A program made the translations under genes and the position numbers. Shown here in pieces: positions 16,017 to 24,494 of a DNA stretch of 38,166 nt. Within the stretch, counting starts at the first letter, position 1. Each line of letters begins with the position of its first letter. Source of the stretch: an uncultured Candidatus Nemicrothrix sp. (GTDB lineage: Bacteria; Actinomycetota; Acidimicrobiia; Acidimicrobiales; Acidimicrobilacustridaceae); assembly GCA_903867185.1 (NCBI GenBank), contig CAIPQK010000191.1, positions 1 through 38,166 of the forward strand, in the 5' to 3' direction. The notes under the pieces are model-generated. The model had not been told where the DNA came from, made no database searches, and was given only the letters and a program-made list of their open reading frames with translations.

Positions 16017-17018
16017 GTGAGTTCGTCACTCGACTCATTGGTCCCACTCGGTTGGGATCCCACCTGGGCAACGTCGTTGGCGTCGACTGCGCAAGGCGCC
16101 GAACCAGCACGAGTACTCCAACACCACGGGGTCGCTCTCGTCCTTGCTCTACCCGGGCGCACCGAAACAGTGATGCTTACGCTTCGTCTTGAACCGCAAC
16201 CCACCGTCGGCGACTGGGTCGCTCTGAAAAACGGCGAGATCATTGCGGTGCTCCCCCGCCGATCACTTTTACGTCGTCGCAATGCTCACGGCGACGGGGA
16301 ACAACAACTCGCCGCAAATATCGACAAAGTGTTGCTCGTGTGCGGACTTGACCGCCCCGTAAAAGATGGGCGTATCCAGCGAGGCACCGCCATCAGCCGT
16401 GATGCTGGAGCAGAACCAGTTGTCGTCCTCACTAAAGCATCGCGAGATGGCGCATCCGAGGTTGATCCTCAGCAAGCTGCCGACGAGGTTCGCACCGCGC
16501 ACCCGGGAATCGACGTCATCGTGACCTCGGTAAAGGAAGGCATCGGCATCGAGGAGATCCGTTCGATCATTGGTCACGACACCGTGACACTGCTTGGCGA
16601 ATCGGGAGCGGGAAAATCGAGCATCGTGAACGCTTTGCTCGGCGATGACGTCGTCACGATCGGCGATGTTCGTGAAAGCGATAGCAAAGGTCGGCACACA
16701 ACGACAACGCGGGAATTGCATCTACTCCCCGGCGGGGGCGTCCTCATTGACTCCCCCGGCATCCGCGCAGTCGGGCTTATTGCCGATACCGACGGCGTTG
16801 CCGAAACATTTGTGGATGTCGATGAAATCGCTTCAACCTGTCGCTTTGCTGATTGCCAACACGAAGGCCAACCAGGTTGTGCAATCGCCTCCGCCTTAGC
16901 CGACGGAACGCTCAAGGCCGAACGAGTCGAAGCCTGGCGCCGACTCGATGCCGAAACCGACTCCGCCGAGCCGATTACTCCCCGGGCAAGCGCACCGCCT
17001 CGACGACCCCGTCGCTAG
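16017..17018 (+). CDS. rsgA: Ribosome small-subunit-dependent GTPase (late 30S assembly)
   Basis: A 333-residue circularly permuted GTPase that checks maturation of the 30S subunit. An OB-like domain occupies about 35-90 (GDWVALKNGEIIAVLPRRSLLRR). The permuted GTPase follows with VVVLTKAS (G4) at 135-142, then GESGAGKSS (G1) at 194-202, then VLIDSPGIR (G3) at 242-250, the order that defines the family. The C-terminal zinc domain has C275, C280, H282 and C288 (CRFADCQHEGQPGC). The start is GTG with no clear Shine-Dalgarno sequence, 4 nt after the SRPBCC stop; LGWDPTWATSL right after it matches where homologues begin. The C-terminal tail is basic and proline-rich. High confidence. Confidence 0.95.
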   Translation: MSSSLDSLVPLGWDPTWATSLASTAQGAEPARVLQHHGVALVLALPGRTETVMLTLRLEPQPTVGDWVALKNGEIIAVLPRRSLLRRRNAHGDGEQQLAANIDKVLLVCGLDRPVKDGRIQRGTAISRDAGAEPVVVLTKASRDGASEVDPQQAADEVRTAHPGIDVIVTSVKEGIGIEEIRSIIGHDTVTLLGESGAGKSSIVNALLGDDVVTIGDVRESDSKGRHTTTTRELHLLPGGGVLIDSPGIRAVGLIADTDGVAETFVDVDEIASTCRFADCQHEGQPGCAIASALADGTLKAERVEAWRRLDAETDSAEPITPRASAPPRRPRR

Positions 17019-17086
17019 AGCGGCACGCGTGACCCACCGCAACACCTCGGGCCCAACTACGGTTCGCGAAAACGATCGGAGGTCCA

Positions 17087-17233
17087 ATGGGAACGCCATA
17101 TGAACCGAAAGAAGACCACAGCAAAGACTGGTTGAAGTTCACCGGACTGGGTTGTGCTTGGTACGGCGGAGGATTGTTACTCCTCATCGCAGTTGTTGCA
17201 GTTGTGGTTTCGCTCTTCCGTTGGATTCTCTAG
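17087..17233 (+). CDS. Small membrane protein, 48 residues
   Basis: An ATG at 17087 preceded by GGAGG with a 4-nt spacer opens a 48-codon frame ending in TAG. The product has a polar head (MGTPYEPKEDHSKDWLKF), a glycine-rich turn (GLGCAWYGGG), then one strong membrane helix (LLLLIAVVAVVVSL) and a short FRWIL end. I do not recognise a family. The excellent ribosome binding site, the clear charge and hydrophobic layout, and position just downstream of rsgA on the same strand (68 nt) argue that it is a real gene. The stop lies 15 nt from the convergent yebC stop. Confidence 0.7.
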   Translation: MGTPYEPKEDHSKDWLKFTGLGCAWYGGGLLLLIAVVAVVVSLFRWIL

Positions 17234-17248
17234 GTGACGACCGCGTGA

Positions 17249-17995
17249 TCAGCCGAGTTCCTGCATGAGTTCGTCGGGAATGTCAAAATTGGCGTAGACG
17301 TCTTGGACATCGTCATCGTCTTCCAAGGCATCGATAACTCGCAGCACAGAATTCGCGGCATCTGCCGTGTCAAGCATCACTGTCGTCGTTGACACCATTG
17401 TGGAGTCGGCAGATTCGATAGCGATTCCCGCTTCTTCAAGAGCAGTGCGCACTGACGGAAGATCGGTAGGTGCGCAGACGAGTTTCCATGTGTCGCCTTC
17501 GTCGGCAAGATCTTCCAGACCGGCATCGAGAGCCGCCATCATGATGTCGTCCTCTTCTGCAGCGCGGGGAAGGATGATGACGCCCTTGCGTTCGAACTGC
17601 CAAGCCACCGCTCCGGGCTCAGCGAGCGATCCACCGGTCTTCTTCAGAGCAGTTCGAACTTCGCTTCCAGTGCGATTGCGATTGTCGGTGAGGACATCGA
17701 TCAGGATCGCCACGCCGTGGGGCGCGTAACCCTCGTAGGTGATCTGTTCGTAGGTGACACCTTCAAGTTCACCGGTGCCGCGTTTAATGGCGCGTTCGAT
17801 GGTGTCAATCGGCACCGAACTATCACGAGCCTTTTGAAACATCGTGCGCAGTGCAGGGTTCATCGCAGGATCTCCGCCGCCTTCACGCGCCGCAACCTCG
17901 ACCTGACGAATGAGTTTGGCGAACACCTTGGCGCGCTTTTGGTCAGCAGCGCCCTTCTTGTGCTTGATCGTCGCCCATTTGGAATGTCCAGACAT
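17249..17995 (-). CDS. yebC: YebC/PmpR family protein (DUF28)
   Basis: A 248-residue cytoplasmic protein of the usual family length. It begins MSGHSKWATIKHKKGAADQK, the family signature, and has PALRTMFQKARDSSVPIDTI, YEGYAPHGVAILIDVLTDNRNRT and an acidic C-terminus (DALEDDDDVQDVYANFDIPD). Members are described as DNA-binding regulators or, for some, as factors that help translation through difficult motifs; which applies here cannot be read from the sequence. AGAGAGG precedes the ATG by 5 nt. It lies downstream of pdxT on the same strand, as in Mycobacterium where yebC, pdxT and pdxS are also neighbours. It ends convergently with the small membrane gene. Confidence 0.95.
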   Translation of the reverse strand: MSGHSKWATIKHKKGAADQKRAKVFAKLIRQVEVAAREGGGDPAMNPALRTMFQKARDSSVPIDTIERAIKRGTGELEGVTYEQITYEGYAPHGVAILIDVLTDNRNRTGSEVRTALKKTGGSLAEPGAVAWQFERKGVIILPRAAEEDDIMMAALDAGLEDLADEGDTWKLVCAPTDLPSVRTALEEAGIAIESADSTMVSTTTVMLDTADAANSVLRVIDALEDDDDVQDVYANFDIPDELMQELG

Positions 17996-18035
17996 TGATG
18001 CCTCTCTTACTGGTGAGAAAAGGTGAGGAGCGCAG

Positions 18036-18623
18036 TCATCCTGCCATCCCTTTGATGAAGAGTTCGTGGAGTCGAAGATCGGGCGACAGTTCAGGATGGA
18101 ATGAGGTCACCAATACGTTTCCCTGCCGGCAGGCCACGGGCTGCCCCTCCTCCACCGCCGCAAGAATTTCTACTTCGGGACCAACACGTTCGACGACTGG
18201 GGCCCGGATGAATACTGCATGCACCGGCGCCTCTGGAAGTCCGATCACACTGAGGTCAGTTTCGAATGAATCGATCTGGCGACCGAACGCATTACGCCGG
18301 ACCGAAATATCGATCGCTCCGAACGACAACTGATCGTCACGACCATCGAGAATTTCCGAGGCCAACATGATCATTCCGGCACAGGTTCCGAATGCGGGCA
18401 TGCCGTCGTTCAGACGTTGCGCTAACGGTTCGAATAATTCGTTGATAACCAACAACTTCGAGATGGTGCTCGATTCGCCACCGGGCAGCACCAATCCATC
18501 GACGCGAGCTAAATGCTCGGCGCGTCGCACCTCAACAGTTTCGACACCAAGGCGTTCAAGCGCGTGGACGTGTAGATCAACCGCGCCTTGCAGCGCGAGC
18601 ACTCCAATACGGGGAAGAGCCAC
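18036..18623 (-). CDS. pdxT: Pyridoxal 5-phosphate synthase, glutaminase subunit
   Basis: A 195-residue class I-like glutaminase that releases ammonia for PdxS. It starts VALPRIGVLALQGAV, and GLVLPGGESSTISKLL forms the oxyanion region. The nucleophile is the Cys of FGTCAGMIMLA, and the His-Glu pair is in TSFHPELSPD. Residues RAPVVERVGPEVEILA match the PdxS interface region of the family. The start chosen is the GTG at 18623 because GGAG lies 7 nt upstream and homologues begin there; a GTG at 18641 would add six residues. It follows pdxS by about 53 nt. All catalytic residues are present. Confidence 0.94.
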   Translation of the reverse strand: MALPRIGVLALQGAVDLHVHALERLGVETVEVRRAEHLARVDGLVLPGGESSTISKLLVINELFEPLAQRLNDGMPAFGTCAGMIMLASEILDGRDDQLSFGAIDISVRRNAFGRQIDSFETDLSVIGLPEAPVHAVFIRAPVVERVGPEVEILAAVEEGQPVACRQGNVLVTSFHPELSPDLRLHELFIKGMAG

Positions 18624-18676
18624 CTGGGGGCTCCGATCCACGAGTAGTCATCAGGAACGGTTCGCCGCAGTGCGGC

Positions 18677-19582
18677 TCACCAACCCCGCTCAGAAAGTTT
18701 GGTTTCGAGCGTTCCGATTTCGAGTCCGGGCATTGCGTCGCCAAGGCCACGACTGACCTTCGCGAGGATGTCGGGGTCGAGGTAGTTGGCGGTGGCCTCG
18801 ACGATGGCCTTGGCCATCAGCGAAGGATCAGAACTCTTAAAGATGCCTGAACCAACGAAGACGGCCTGAGCACCAAGTTGCATAACTAACGATGCATCGG
18901 CAGGCGTTGCAATACCGCCAGCGCAGAACATCGGGACAGGAAGCGTGCCCGTTTCAGCAATTTCCTGGACAAGGGGAAGTGGGGCTTGGAGGCGCTTGGC
19001 CCAATCGAAAAGTTCCGCTTGATCGGCGGTGGTGATCTTGCGAATGTCGCCAAGGATCGAACGAAGATGACGAACAGCCTCAACAACATTGCCGGTACCG
19101 GCTTCACCCTTTGAGCGGATCATGCACGCCCCTTCAGAAATACGGCGGAGCGCTTCACCAAGGTTCGTTGCGCCGCAAACGAACGGAACATCAAATGCCC
19201 ACTTGTCGATGTGATGGGCCTCGTCGGCGGGCGTGAGAACTTCGGATTCGTCGATGTAGTCGACCTGCAGGGCCTGAAGAATCTGTGCTTCGGCGATATG
19301 GCCGATGCGCGCCTTGGCCATCACGGGGATGCTCACGACCTCCTGGATACCTTGGATCATCTCGGGATCACTCATACGAGCAACGCCACCATCACGACGA
19401 ATGTCGGACGGCACACGTTCGAGTGCCATCACCGCAACCGCCCCGGCATCCTCGGCGATTTTCGCCTGAGCCGGATCGACGACGTCCATGATGACGCCGC
19501 CTTTGAGCATGTCAGCGAGTCCACGCTTTACGAGGTCGGTGCCAGTTGTTCGAGAAATGATCCCGGGAGTCAGATCAGCCAT
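18677..19582 (-). CDS. pdxS: Pyridoxal 5-phosphate synthase, synthase subunit
   Basis: A 301-residue TIM-barrel enzyme that condenses ribose 5-phosphate, glyceraldehyde 3-phosphate and ammonia into PLP. Seen in order: [23 protein letters not shown] with the Asp and first region of the ribose site, [28 protein letters not shown] with the second lysine, [16 protein letters not shown] (phosphate loop and first Schiff-base lysine area), and [18 protein letters not shown]. Length is typical. TAGACT ends 6 nt before the ATG, so the gene appears to have its own leaderless promoter. With pdxT downstream it forms the complete deoxyxylulose-5-phosphate-independent PLP pathway. Very high confidence. Confidence 0.97.
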   Translation of the reverse strand: MADLTPGIISRTTGTDLVKRGLADMLKGGVIMDVVDPAQAKIAEDAGAVAVMALERVPSDIRRDGGVARMSDPEMIQGIQEVVSIPVMAKARIGHIAEAQILQALQVDYIDESEVLTPADEAHHIDKWAFDVPFVCGATNLGEALRRISEGACMIRSKGEAGTGNVVEAVRHLRSILGDIRKITTADQAELFDWAKRLQAPLPLVQEIAETGTLPVPMFCAGGIATPADASLVMQLGAQAVFVGSGIFKSSDPSLMAKAIVEATANYLDPDILAKVSRGLGDAMPGLEIGTLETKLSERGW

Positions 19583-19588
19583 GTGCGC

Positions 19589-19594
19589 AGTCTA
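19589..19594 (-). promoter_or_regulatory. Putative -10 box of pdxS (leaderless)
   Basis: TAGACT on the minus strand fits TANNNT and is 6 nt from the ATG. No Shine-Dalgarno sequence is present in the 47-nt gap to the DUF3048 gene, which supports leaderless initiation. Confidence 0.5.
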
Positions 19595-19630
19595 CGGGCG
19601 AAGACCCCACCCAAACGAAGTCGAAGCGGT

Positions 19631-20830
19631 TCAACCCTTGATTGCGAGGTACGAATCGGCGGTTGCTCGGTCGAGCAAAGAAATCGCCGAACCGACCCTC
19701 GGAAGCGCCACCCATGTGCGCCCAGGCGTGAGCAGGATCGGCGATCCATCGGCCGCCGTGTAGGTAGCTGGCTTGTCCGCCGTCGGACGTGACCAGGTGC
19801 CAGCAATGACACGACCATCAGTGAAGACCAATACCTTGCCCGTACCCACAGTAAGCGCCATCGGCGACCGACTGTCGGAAGGACTTTGGCCATAGTCGAT
19901 GAACTGGACAACGACGTTGGCCGGGGAAACCTGAACTCCGGCGGTGTCAAGAGTCGGACTCTTCGCCCGAGGGTGCGTTTGATCGACTTGGAGCCGCGAC
20001 CAACCTTGAGTTGCGGGATTCCAGACGTAGTCGACAGCAACGCCGCCAAAGTCGAGCGTGAAGCCCGGAGCCAGTGCGCCTGGAAGTGTTGTGCTCGTCG
20101 TCACCGGAGCAATCGTTGTTGTTGTCGACTCTGTTTTTTTCGACGTCGTCGATGACGATGACGATGTCGTTGTGGTGGCACCAGCAGCTACGACCTTGCG
20201 GAAGTTAAAGATCGGCGCGGGATTCGCCGGCTTGTCGGGTGCCTTCAATTCAAGAACCTGCGGCAGGTGCGCATACAGATTGTGGGGAGCTTGTCGATCG
20301 TTTGACCGATAGAAGGCCGGAGCCGCTGCGTCATAGGAAGCATCAATAAGGATGCCTTTACGCACAGCAGCTTGAACTTCACCTATCACTCCGCCATTTG
20401 CACCGGACCACACAAACAATGGCGTCGAAAGATCAGCAACGAGATCAATGTCGCTTGAACGAGCGGAACGAACCGGACCCACTGGATCTGCCAAGTTTGA
20501 GTGAAAGACCAAGGCGTATCGAGTGATGCCTTCGACAAGTAGTTCATAAACAACATCGGCTTCATTGATGCCTGTCTGCGGCCGAGCATCGGGGCTGTTG
20601 TCCATTTTCACAACGATTGCCGGATGCGCTGGCCCACTGGCTTTTGCATCAGCGACGCCCGTCAGTGGCCAGACAGGTAAGGGTGCGGTTGTCGTGGTCG
20701 TCGAAGCTTTCGGCTCAGAGCCGGCGTCATTCGTCGAATCTGAACGGGTGAGAGCAAACACCACGCCGCCAGCGATAAGCAGAACAGCTACCGCGCCGCC
20801 AATGATCAGTGCCAGTTTTTTTCTATTCAT
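19631..20830 (-). CDS. DUF3048 domain protein, membrane-anchored
   Basis: A 399-residue protein with an N-terminal membrane anchor (KKLALIIGGAVAVLLIAGGVVFAL, about 4-27) and then a Thr-rich stretch. The extracytoplasmic part has the DUF3048 (YerB-like) signature: HPAIVVKMDNSPDARPQTG, NEADVVYELLVEGITRYALVF and PVGPVRSARSSDIDL, then a C-terminal half with PLVFTDG-like strand VLVFTDGRVIAGTW. A low-complexity Thr/Ser segment of about 35 residues (around 215-252) interrupts the domain between its two halves. The function of the family is unknown; some members are lipoproteins, but no lipobox is seen here. Its ATG overlaps the stop of the upstream M48-like gene as ATGA. It lies between pimA and pdxS, a place where Mycobacterium has other genes. 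Confidence 0.88.
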   Translation of the reverse strand: MNRKKLALIIGGAVAVLLIAGGVVFALTRSDSTNDAGSEPKASTTTTTAPLPVWPLTGVADAKASGPAHPAIVVKMDNSPDARPQTGINEADVVYELLVEGITRYALVFHSNLADPVGPVRSARSSDIDLVADLSTPLFVWSGANGGVIGEVQAAVRKGILIDASYDAAAPAFYRSNDRQAPHNLYAHLPQVLELKAPDKPANPAPIFNFRKVVAAGATTTTSSSSSTTSKKTESTTTTIAPVTTSTTLPGALAPGFTLDFGGVAVDYVWNPATQGWSRLQVDQTHPRAKSPTLDTAGVQVSPANVVVQFIDYGQSPSDSRSPMALTVGTGKVLVFTDGRVIAGTWSRPTADKPATYTAADGSPILLTPGRTWVALPRVGSAISLLDRATADSYLAIKG

Positions 20831-21594
20831 AACAATCGGAGCGCTTCCATACGGTGGATAAGGGCATCGGCATCAACAGCGATCGGGTCAACAAGCCAGA
20901 GTCTGCGAAGCGAAGGTGATCCTGCAGACACCATTGCGCCGACACGAAGGCATGCCCCAAGGGCTCCTAAGAGTCCCGGAGGATAACGAGTGAGCATGAC
21001 CGCAGCACGATCAACCAAAACATCGCGATCAGCATCATTGAGATTTGAACGGTGCCCGAGCAGACCAGCAAAGAAACGCGTGGCTGGTGCCGACTCGAGA
21101 CGCAGACTCATCGTGGCGGCAAAGACATCACCTTGTCGCAGTTGAACAAATGCACGAGCCACAACGCCTTCAAGTTCAACACGGCTCAGCTGGCTCAACA
21201 ATCCCGAAGTTGCAACGATCGCTGCATGCTCAGAATCGGTACCGACCACCAGCAAGTTCACCGAAGGTGTATCGAGAACGAAAAGTCCGGGAAGCGGAAC
21301 GCCGGCAGTCGCCGAAAGCCCTTCCGCTAAATTGCGCAATCCTGCAGCGTCTGGTCCGGTGGCTGGCGTTGCGCCGAGTTGCCCCAAGATCGCCGCATCG
21401 ATTCCCTCGGCAAACGTGCGCATCCGCGCGACGACAGCCACAGCGGTAACAACCAGTCCGATGACCAGTCCGATGAGACCGCCAACAACAGCGAGAGCAG
21501 CCGTAAGCACAAGCCCGGCTAGTGCCAGTGGAAGTGCGGCAGCAGCCCCATAACTTGCGGAACGAGGCGTCGATTGCTCGAGGGTGGAGGTCAC
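20827..21594 (-). CDS. M48 (HtpX-like) peptidase homologue lacking the zinc site; probable pseudoenzyme
   Basis: A 255-residue protein with two adjoining membrane segments (about 17-57) followed by a cytosolic domain. Residues 85-156 follow the HtpX/M48 pattern closely: LAEGLSATAGVPLPGLFVLDTP, then NLLVVGTDSEHAAIVATSGLL, then LSRVELEGVVA. At the place of HExxH it reads R147-A-F-V-Q151, and the following QGD matches the ND/RD after the helix in real proteases. The region around 190-200 (VLVDRAAVMLT) aligns with the EADRxA segment that gives the third ligand, where Glu is replaced by Leu. All zinc ligands and the catalytic Glu are thus absent. It starts at GTG with GAAGG 6 nt upstream and overlaps DUF3048 by 4 nt. 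It may be a scaffold or regulator; no activity is expected. Confidence 0.78.
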   Translation of the reverse strand: MTSTLEQSTPRSASYGAAAALPLALAGLVLTAALAVVGGLIGLVIGLVVTAVAVVARMRTFAEGIDAAILGQLGATPATGPDAAGLRNLAEGLSATAGVPLPGLFVLDTPSVNLLVVGTDSEHAAIVATSGLLSQLSRVELEGVVARAFVQLRQGDVFAATMSLRLESAPATRFFAGLLGHRSNLNDADRDVLVDRAAVMLTRYPPGLLGALGACLRVGAMVSAGSPSLRRLWLVDPIAVDADALIHRMEALRLL

Positions 21595-21630
21595 ACAAAA
21601 CCTTCGCTCAGGGAATAGGGCAACGCCATA

Positions 21631-22707
21631 CTACCGGCGTATTGCCACTTGCTCGAAGATCGCCTCATAGCGTTCAGCGAGAGAATCCATCGAGAACCCT
21701 TCGGCCCGTTCGGCGCCGGAAGACACCAGTGATGAACGCAGTGTCGAATCATCAAGCACCGAGCGCAATGCCCCTGCAAGCGCACGAGAGTCACCAGGCG
21801 TGACCAGGAGCGCGTCTCGATCAGCACGAGCAACGTTGGCATATCCGGGCAAATCACTAGCGACAACAGCGGTACGAGCCGCCATCGCTTCAAGAAGCAC
21901 CACCCCGAAGGACTCACCTCCCAGCGACGGAGCACAGAAGACATCCGAAGTTCGAAGGCGTTGGATCTTTTCAGCTTCTGAGATTCGACCCAACCACTCG
22001 ATCCGAGTGTCGCCCGCCACCCGCCGTCGCAGTTCCTCTGTCTCAGGACCATCGCTGGCAACGACAAGCCGAACTCCAGCAGGAAGTTCTCCCATTGCAT
22101 CGAGCAAGACCGAAAGTCCTTTGCGGGGCTCATGGCGACCGAGGAAAAGAATTGTCCGGGGTTCCGGCGCCATGGTGACTGCGCCGGAATAAGCAGAAAG
22201 GTCAACCCCGTTGAACAGCAATTCATACGAACCGCCGACGGCTTGGACTGCCATGTCTCGCGCTTCGGCGGAAACCGCACATCGCACATCAATCTTGCGA
22301 GCAAGCCAGCGGACCACGGGCGTTAACCAGCGATAGGCAGCACTCTCCCCCGCTGCGTGAAACGTTCCAACAATTGGCTGGGACTTGAACAGCAGTGCGG
22401 TATTCGAAACACCCGGTGCCAGCGGTTCATGAACATTGACTACGTCGAACCGTTCGTCACGCAAAGCGCGGATTGTCCGAAGTTGCGCAGAAGGATCAGG
22501 CGCGATTGGAGCGACGGATCCGTTGGCTGCAGTGGGGAGGCTGTCGCCGAGCGGAGTGACCCCGGTATCGGGCGGTGGGCCATCACATGGACCAAGAACA
22601 CGAACATCGTGTCCGCGGGTTCGTAGCGCTCGCGCCAAAGAAAGAACTTGCCCCTGCACTCCACCGGGAAGCGTCAGACTGTATGGACACACAATGCCGA
22701 TGCGCAT
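21631..22707 (-). CDS. pimA: Phosphatidyl-myo-inositol mannosyltransferase-like GT4 enzyme
   Basis: A 358-residue retaining GT4 enzyme expected to move mannose from GDP-mannose to the inositol of phosphatidylinositol on the inner face of the membrane. It opens MRIGIVCPYSLTLPGGVQGQVLSLA, the PimA signature with the GGV loop. DVVNVHEPLAPG, GTFHAAGES, LFLGRHEPRKGLSVLLDAM and PSLGGESFGVVLLEAMAAR (the GT4 E-x7-E type site) follow. The ATG at 22707 is preferred since homologues begin MRIGxVCPYS; an upstream in-frame ATG at 22797 lies inside patA. The ATG is one base after the patA stop (TGA-A-ATG), so the two are translationally coupled. The gene order pgsA-patA-pimA matches Rv2612c-Rv2611c-Rv2610c of M. 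tuberculosis. Confidence 0.92.
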   Translation of the reverse strand: MRIGIVCPYSLTLPGGVQGQVLSLARALRTRGHDVRVLGPCDGPPPDTGVTPLGDSLPTAANGSVAPIAPDPSAQLRTIRALRDERFDVVNVHEPLAPGVSNTALLFKSQPIVGTFHAAGESAAYRWLTPVVRWLARKIDVRCAVSAEARDMAVQAVGGSYELLFNGVDLSAYSGAVTMAPEPRTILFLGRHEPRKGLSVLLDAMGELPAGVRLVVASDGPETEELRRRVAGDTRIEWLGRISEAEKIQRLRTSDVFCAPSLGGESFGVVLLEAMAARTAVVASDLPGYANVARADRDALLVTPGDSRALAGALRSVLDDSTLRSSLVSSGAERAEGFSMDSLAERYEAIFEQVAIRR

Positions 22708-22708
22708 T

Positions 22709-23665
22709 TCAGTTCTCGCCGCGTGCAGCGAGCGAAGATGGACCACGCTCTGGTCTTGGGTGGGGTTTCCCCAACTCTTCGAGCGCTTCGTAGTCACTCG
22801 GCCAATTCGGTTGTTGCAGATGCCACTGCGTCGGTGCTCGACGAATCAGTGCCTCTAATCGGCTCGCCAATTCGATTGTGATTCGACGCACGTCGTCGCG
22901 CAATCGACCTTCTCGAACAACATCCATCGGTTGTTCGACAACAGCGTGATGTCCTGTGTCCTCGTTGAAGTACACCGCACACGGAATGAGAGCAGCACCG
23001 GTGCGCAACGCCAGCGTTACTGGACCAGCAGGGATCGTTGTTCTCTCACCAAAGAAATCGACTTCGATTCCATCGCCGGGGATGTCTCGATCGGCAAGCA
23101 GACAAACGACATGATTAGAAGCAAGCGCTTGCAGGATTTCGCTACCTGCACTTGGACCGAGCGGAACAATATTCATGCCCAACTCGCGTCGAAAATCAAC
23201 AAAGAAATCAAATAACGCTGGTGGCTCTATGGGCTCCACCACAGCCGTAACCGGCACCTTCATCACCTGCGTAAGCCAAAAAGCAGCCCATTCCCAACTG
23301 CCGAGATGAGGGAGCACTGCGATCACGCCTTTACCAGTGGCCAAAGCATCAGCGATGTAACCGAAATTGTCGAACGAAAAACCAAAGTCCACTTCTTCTG
23401 GCGACATCTGAGGGAGTCGGAATGAATCGATCCAGTAGCGGGCGTAACTGTCGAATGTTGCATCGACTGCCCTATCGAGCGCTTTGCCATCAAGTGTTGG
23501 ATCAGCGCGATGAAGATGGCGAGCGACCAACATCCGCCGCTCTTTTGATACCGATGCCGCGACGCGACTTAAACCCTTGGCAGTGAGATCGGCAAGTGGT
23601 CGCGGAACCGACCGCGAGAAGGCTGCGCCCGCGCGATAGGCCGCGGTGACTGGATCGAGCGCCAT
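22709..23665 (-). CDS. patA: Phosphatidylinositol mannoside acyltransferase-like protein (LpxL/HtrB family)
   Basis: A 318-residue acyltransferase predicted to acylate the mannose of PIM1 on the cytoplasmic membrane. The HX4E active site is in VLPHLGSWEWAAF, VCLLADRDIPGDGIEVDFFG and TIPAGPVTLALRTGAALIPC form the acyl-acceptor pocket, and WHLQQPNWPSDY near the C-terminus is typical of the actinobacterial PatA group. The family also contains Gram-negative lipid A acyltransferases, but the position between pgsA and pimA supports PatA. The ATG is 6 nt after the pgsA stop with a weak AGG upstream. No signal peptide is seen; the N-terminus is amphipathic and may contact the membrane. Confidence 0.92.
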   Translation of the reverse strand: MALDPVTAAYRAGAAFSRSVPRPLADLTAKGLSRVAASVSKERRMLVARHLHRADPTLDGKALDRAVDATFDSYARYWIDSFRLPQMSPEEVDFGFSFDNFGYIADALATGKGVIAVLPHLGSWEWAAFWLTQVMKVPVTAVVEPIEPPALFDFFVDFRRELGMNIVPLGPSAGSEILQALASNHVVCLLADRDIPGDGIEVDFFGERTTIPAGPVTLALRTGAALIPCAVYFNEDTGHHAVVEQPMDVVREGRLRDDVRRITIELASRLEALIRRAPTQWHLQQPNWPSDYEALEELGKPHPRPERGPSSLAARGEN

Positions 23666-23671
23666 GAGCGC

Positions 23672-24364
23672 CTAACGGCGTCGACGCGCCTGGAGGTTCT
23701 GCCGCCACTGCGAAGACCCAGCGCGAGTCGCTCGGGCCGCACGACGCCGAGAAGCTCGGCGTGTCGGCGCCACTGCGGGCCGCTCCTGCGAGGCCTGGCT
23801 CCAGACCTTCGCGAATCGCTGGACGGCAGTGACAATCGTGAGAACCAACATCACCCAAAGGATGGGGATCAGGAGTACTGGGAACAAGAGACCAAGTCCG
23901 AGAAGGATGACTCGTTCGGCGCGCTCCATGACGCCGCCCTTTGCGTTGAAACCCAGAGCCTCGGCCTTGGCTCGTTCGTAGGAAATAATGAGCGATGCTC
24001 CCAGAACTGCCATCGGCAACAACGGCATAAGCCCGCCGTGAGTGTCGGCCAGGTACCAAGCAACACCACCAAGGAGCATCGTGTCGGACACTCGGTCGGC
24101 AACGGAATCGAAGAATGCTCCCCGGGGCCCGGCAGTGCCAGCAGCTTTCGCGACAGCACCATCGAGAGCGTCGGGCAGGCCGGTCAGCACGAGGAGAAGC
24201 AGACCCAGCGGCAAGAATCCCGCAGCGATCGCCACCGCGGCACACGCAGACATCACGACACCAAGTGCGGTAAGACGGTCGGCAGTAAACCCGATCTTGA
24301 GCAAGTTTGCTCCGACTGGTTTTAGTGCCTTTTCGATATTGGTCCGCCAGCGTCCGTCAAGCAT
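23672..24364 (-). CDS. pgsA: CDP-alcohol phosphatidyltransferase, phosphatidylinositol-phosphate synthase type
   Basis: A 230-residue integral membrane enzyme that joins a CDP-diacylglycerol to an alcohol phosphate, here most likely inositol phosphate. The signature DxxDGxxA-x-G-xxxD-xxxD is seen as PDALDGAVAKAAGTAG then AFFDSVADRVSD, with Lys in place of the common Arg. Six hydrophobic segments are visible. The C-terminal tail (about 195-230) is very rich in Arg. The ATG at 24364 has GGAGG 5 nt upstream, which rejects longer frames reaching 24490. It heads the pgsA-patA-pimA operon, and that context supports phosphatidylinositol phosphate synthase over phosphatidylglycerol phosphate synthase. 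Confidence 0.92.
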   Translation of the reverse strand: MLDGRWRTNIEKALKPVGANLLKIGFTADRLTALGVVMSACAAVAIAAGFLPLGLLLLVLTGLPDALDGAVAKAAGTAGPRGAFFDSVADRVSDTMLLGGVAWYLADTHGGLMPLLPMAVLGASLIISYERAKAEALGFNAKGGVMERAERVILLGLGLLFPVLLIPILWVMLVLTIVTAVQRFAKVWSQASQERPAVAPTRRASRRRAARATRAGSSQWRQNLQARRRR

Positions 24365-24494
24365 GGCTACCTCCAGTAGAGCAAGCGCCGCGCAGGGGTT
24401 GCAGCGGCAGTTTGGGCTGTTCTCTCGCCTTGTGGGCACTGCAGAACGGCACCGTTCGAACAACGAAACGCTAGCAGGAGCCCCTCTCAATCAA

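Noticed and set aside
21591-22304. 237-codon minus-strand frame inside pimA
   Set aside because: Out-of-frame shadow; pimA is complete in its own frame, so no frameshift is needed.
23502-24245. 247-codon minus-strand frame overlapping pgsA and patA
   Set aside because: Arg/Ser-rich out-of-frame shadow of pgsA; no motif.
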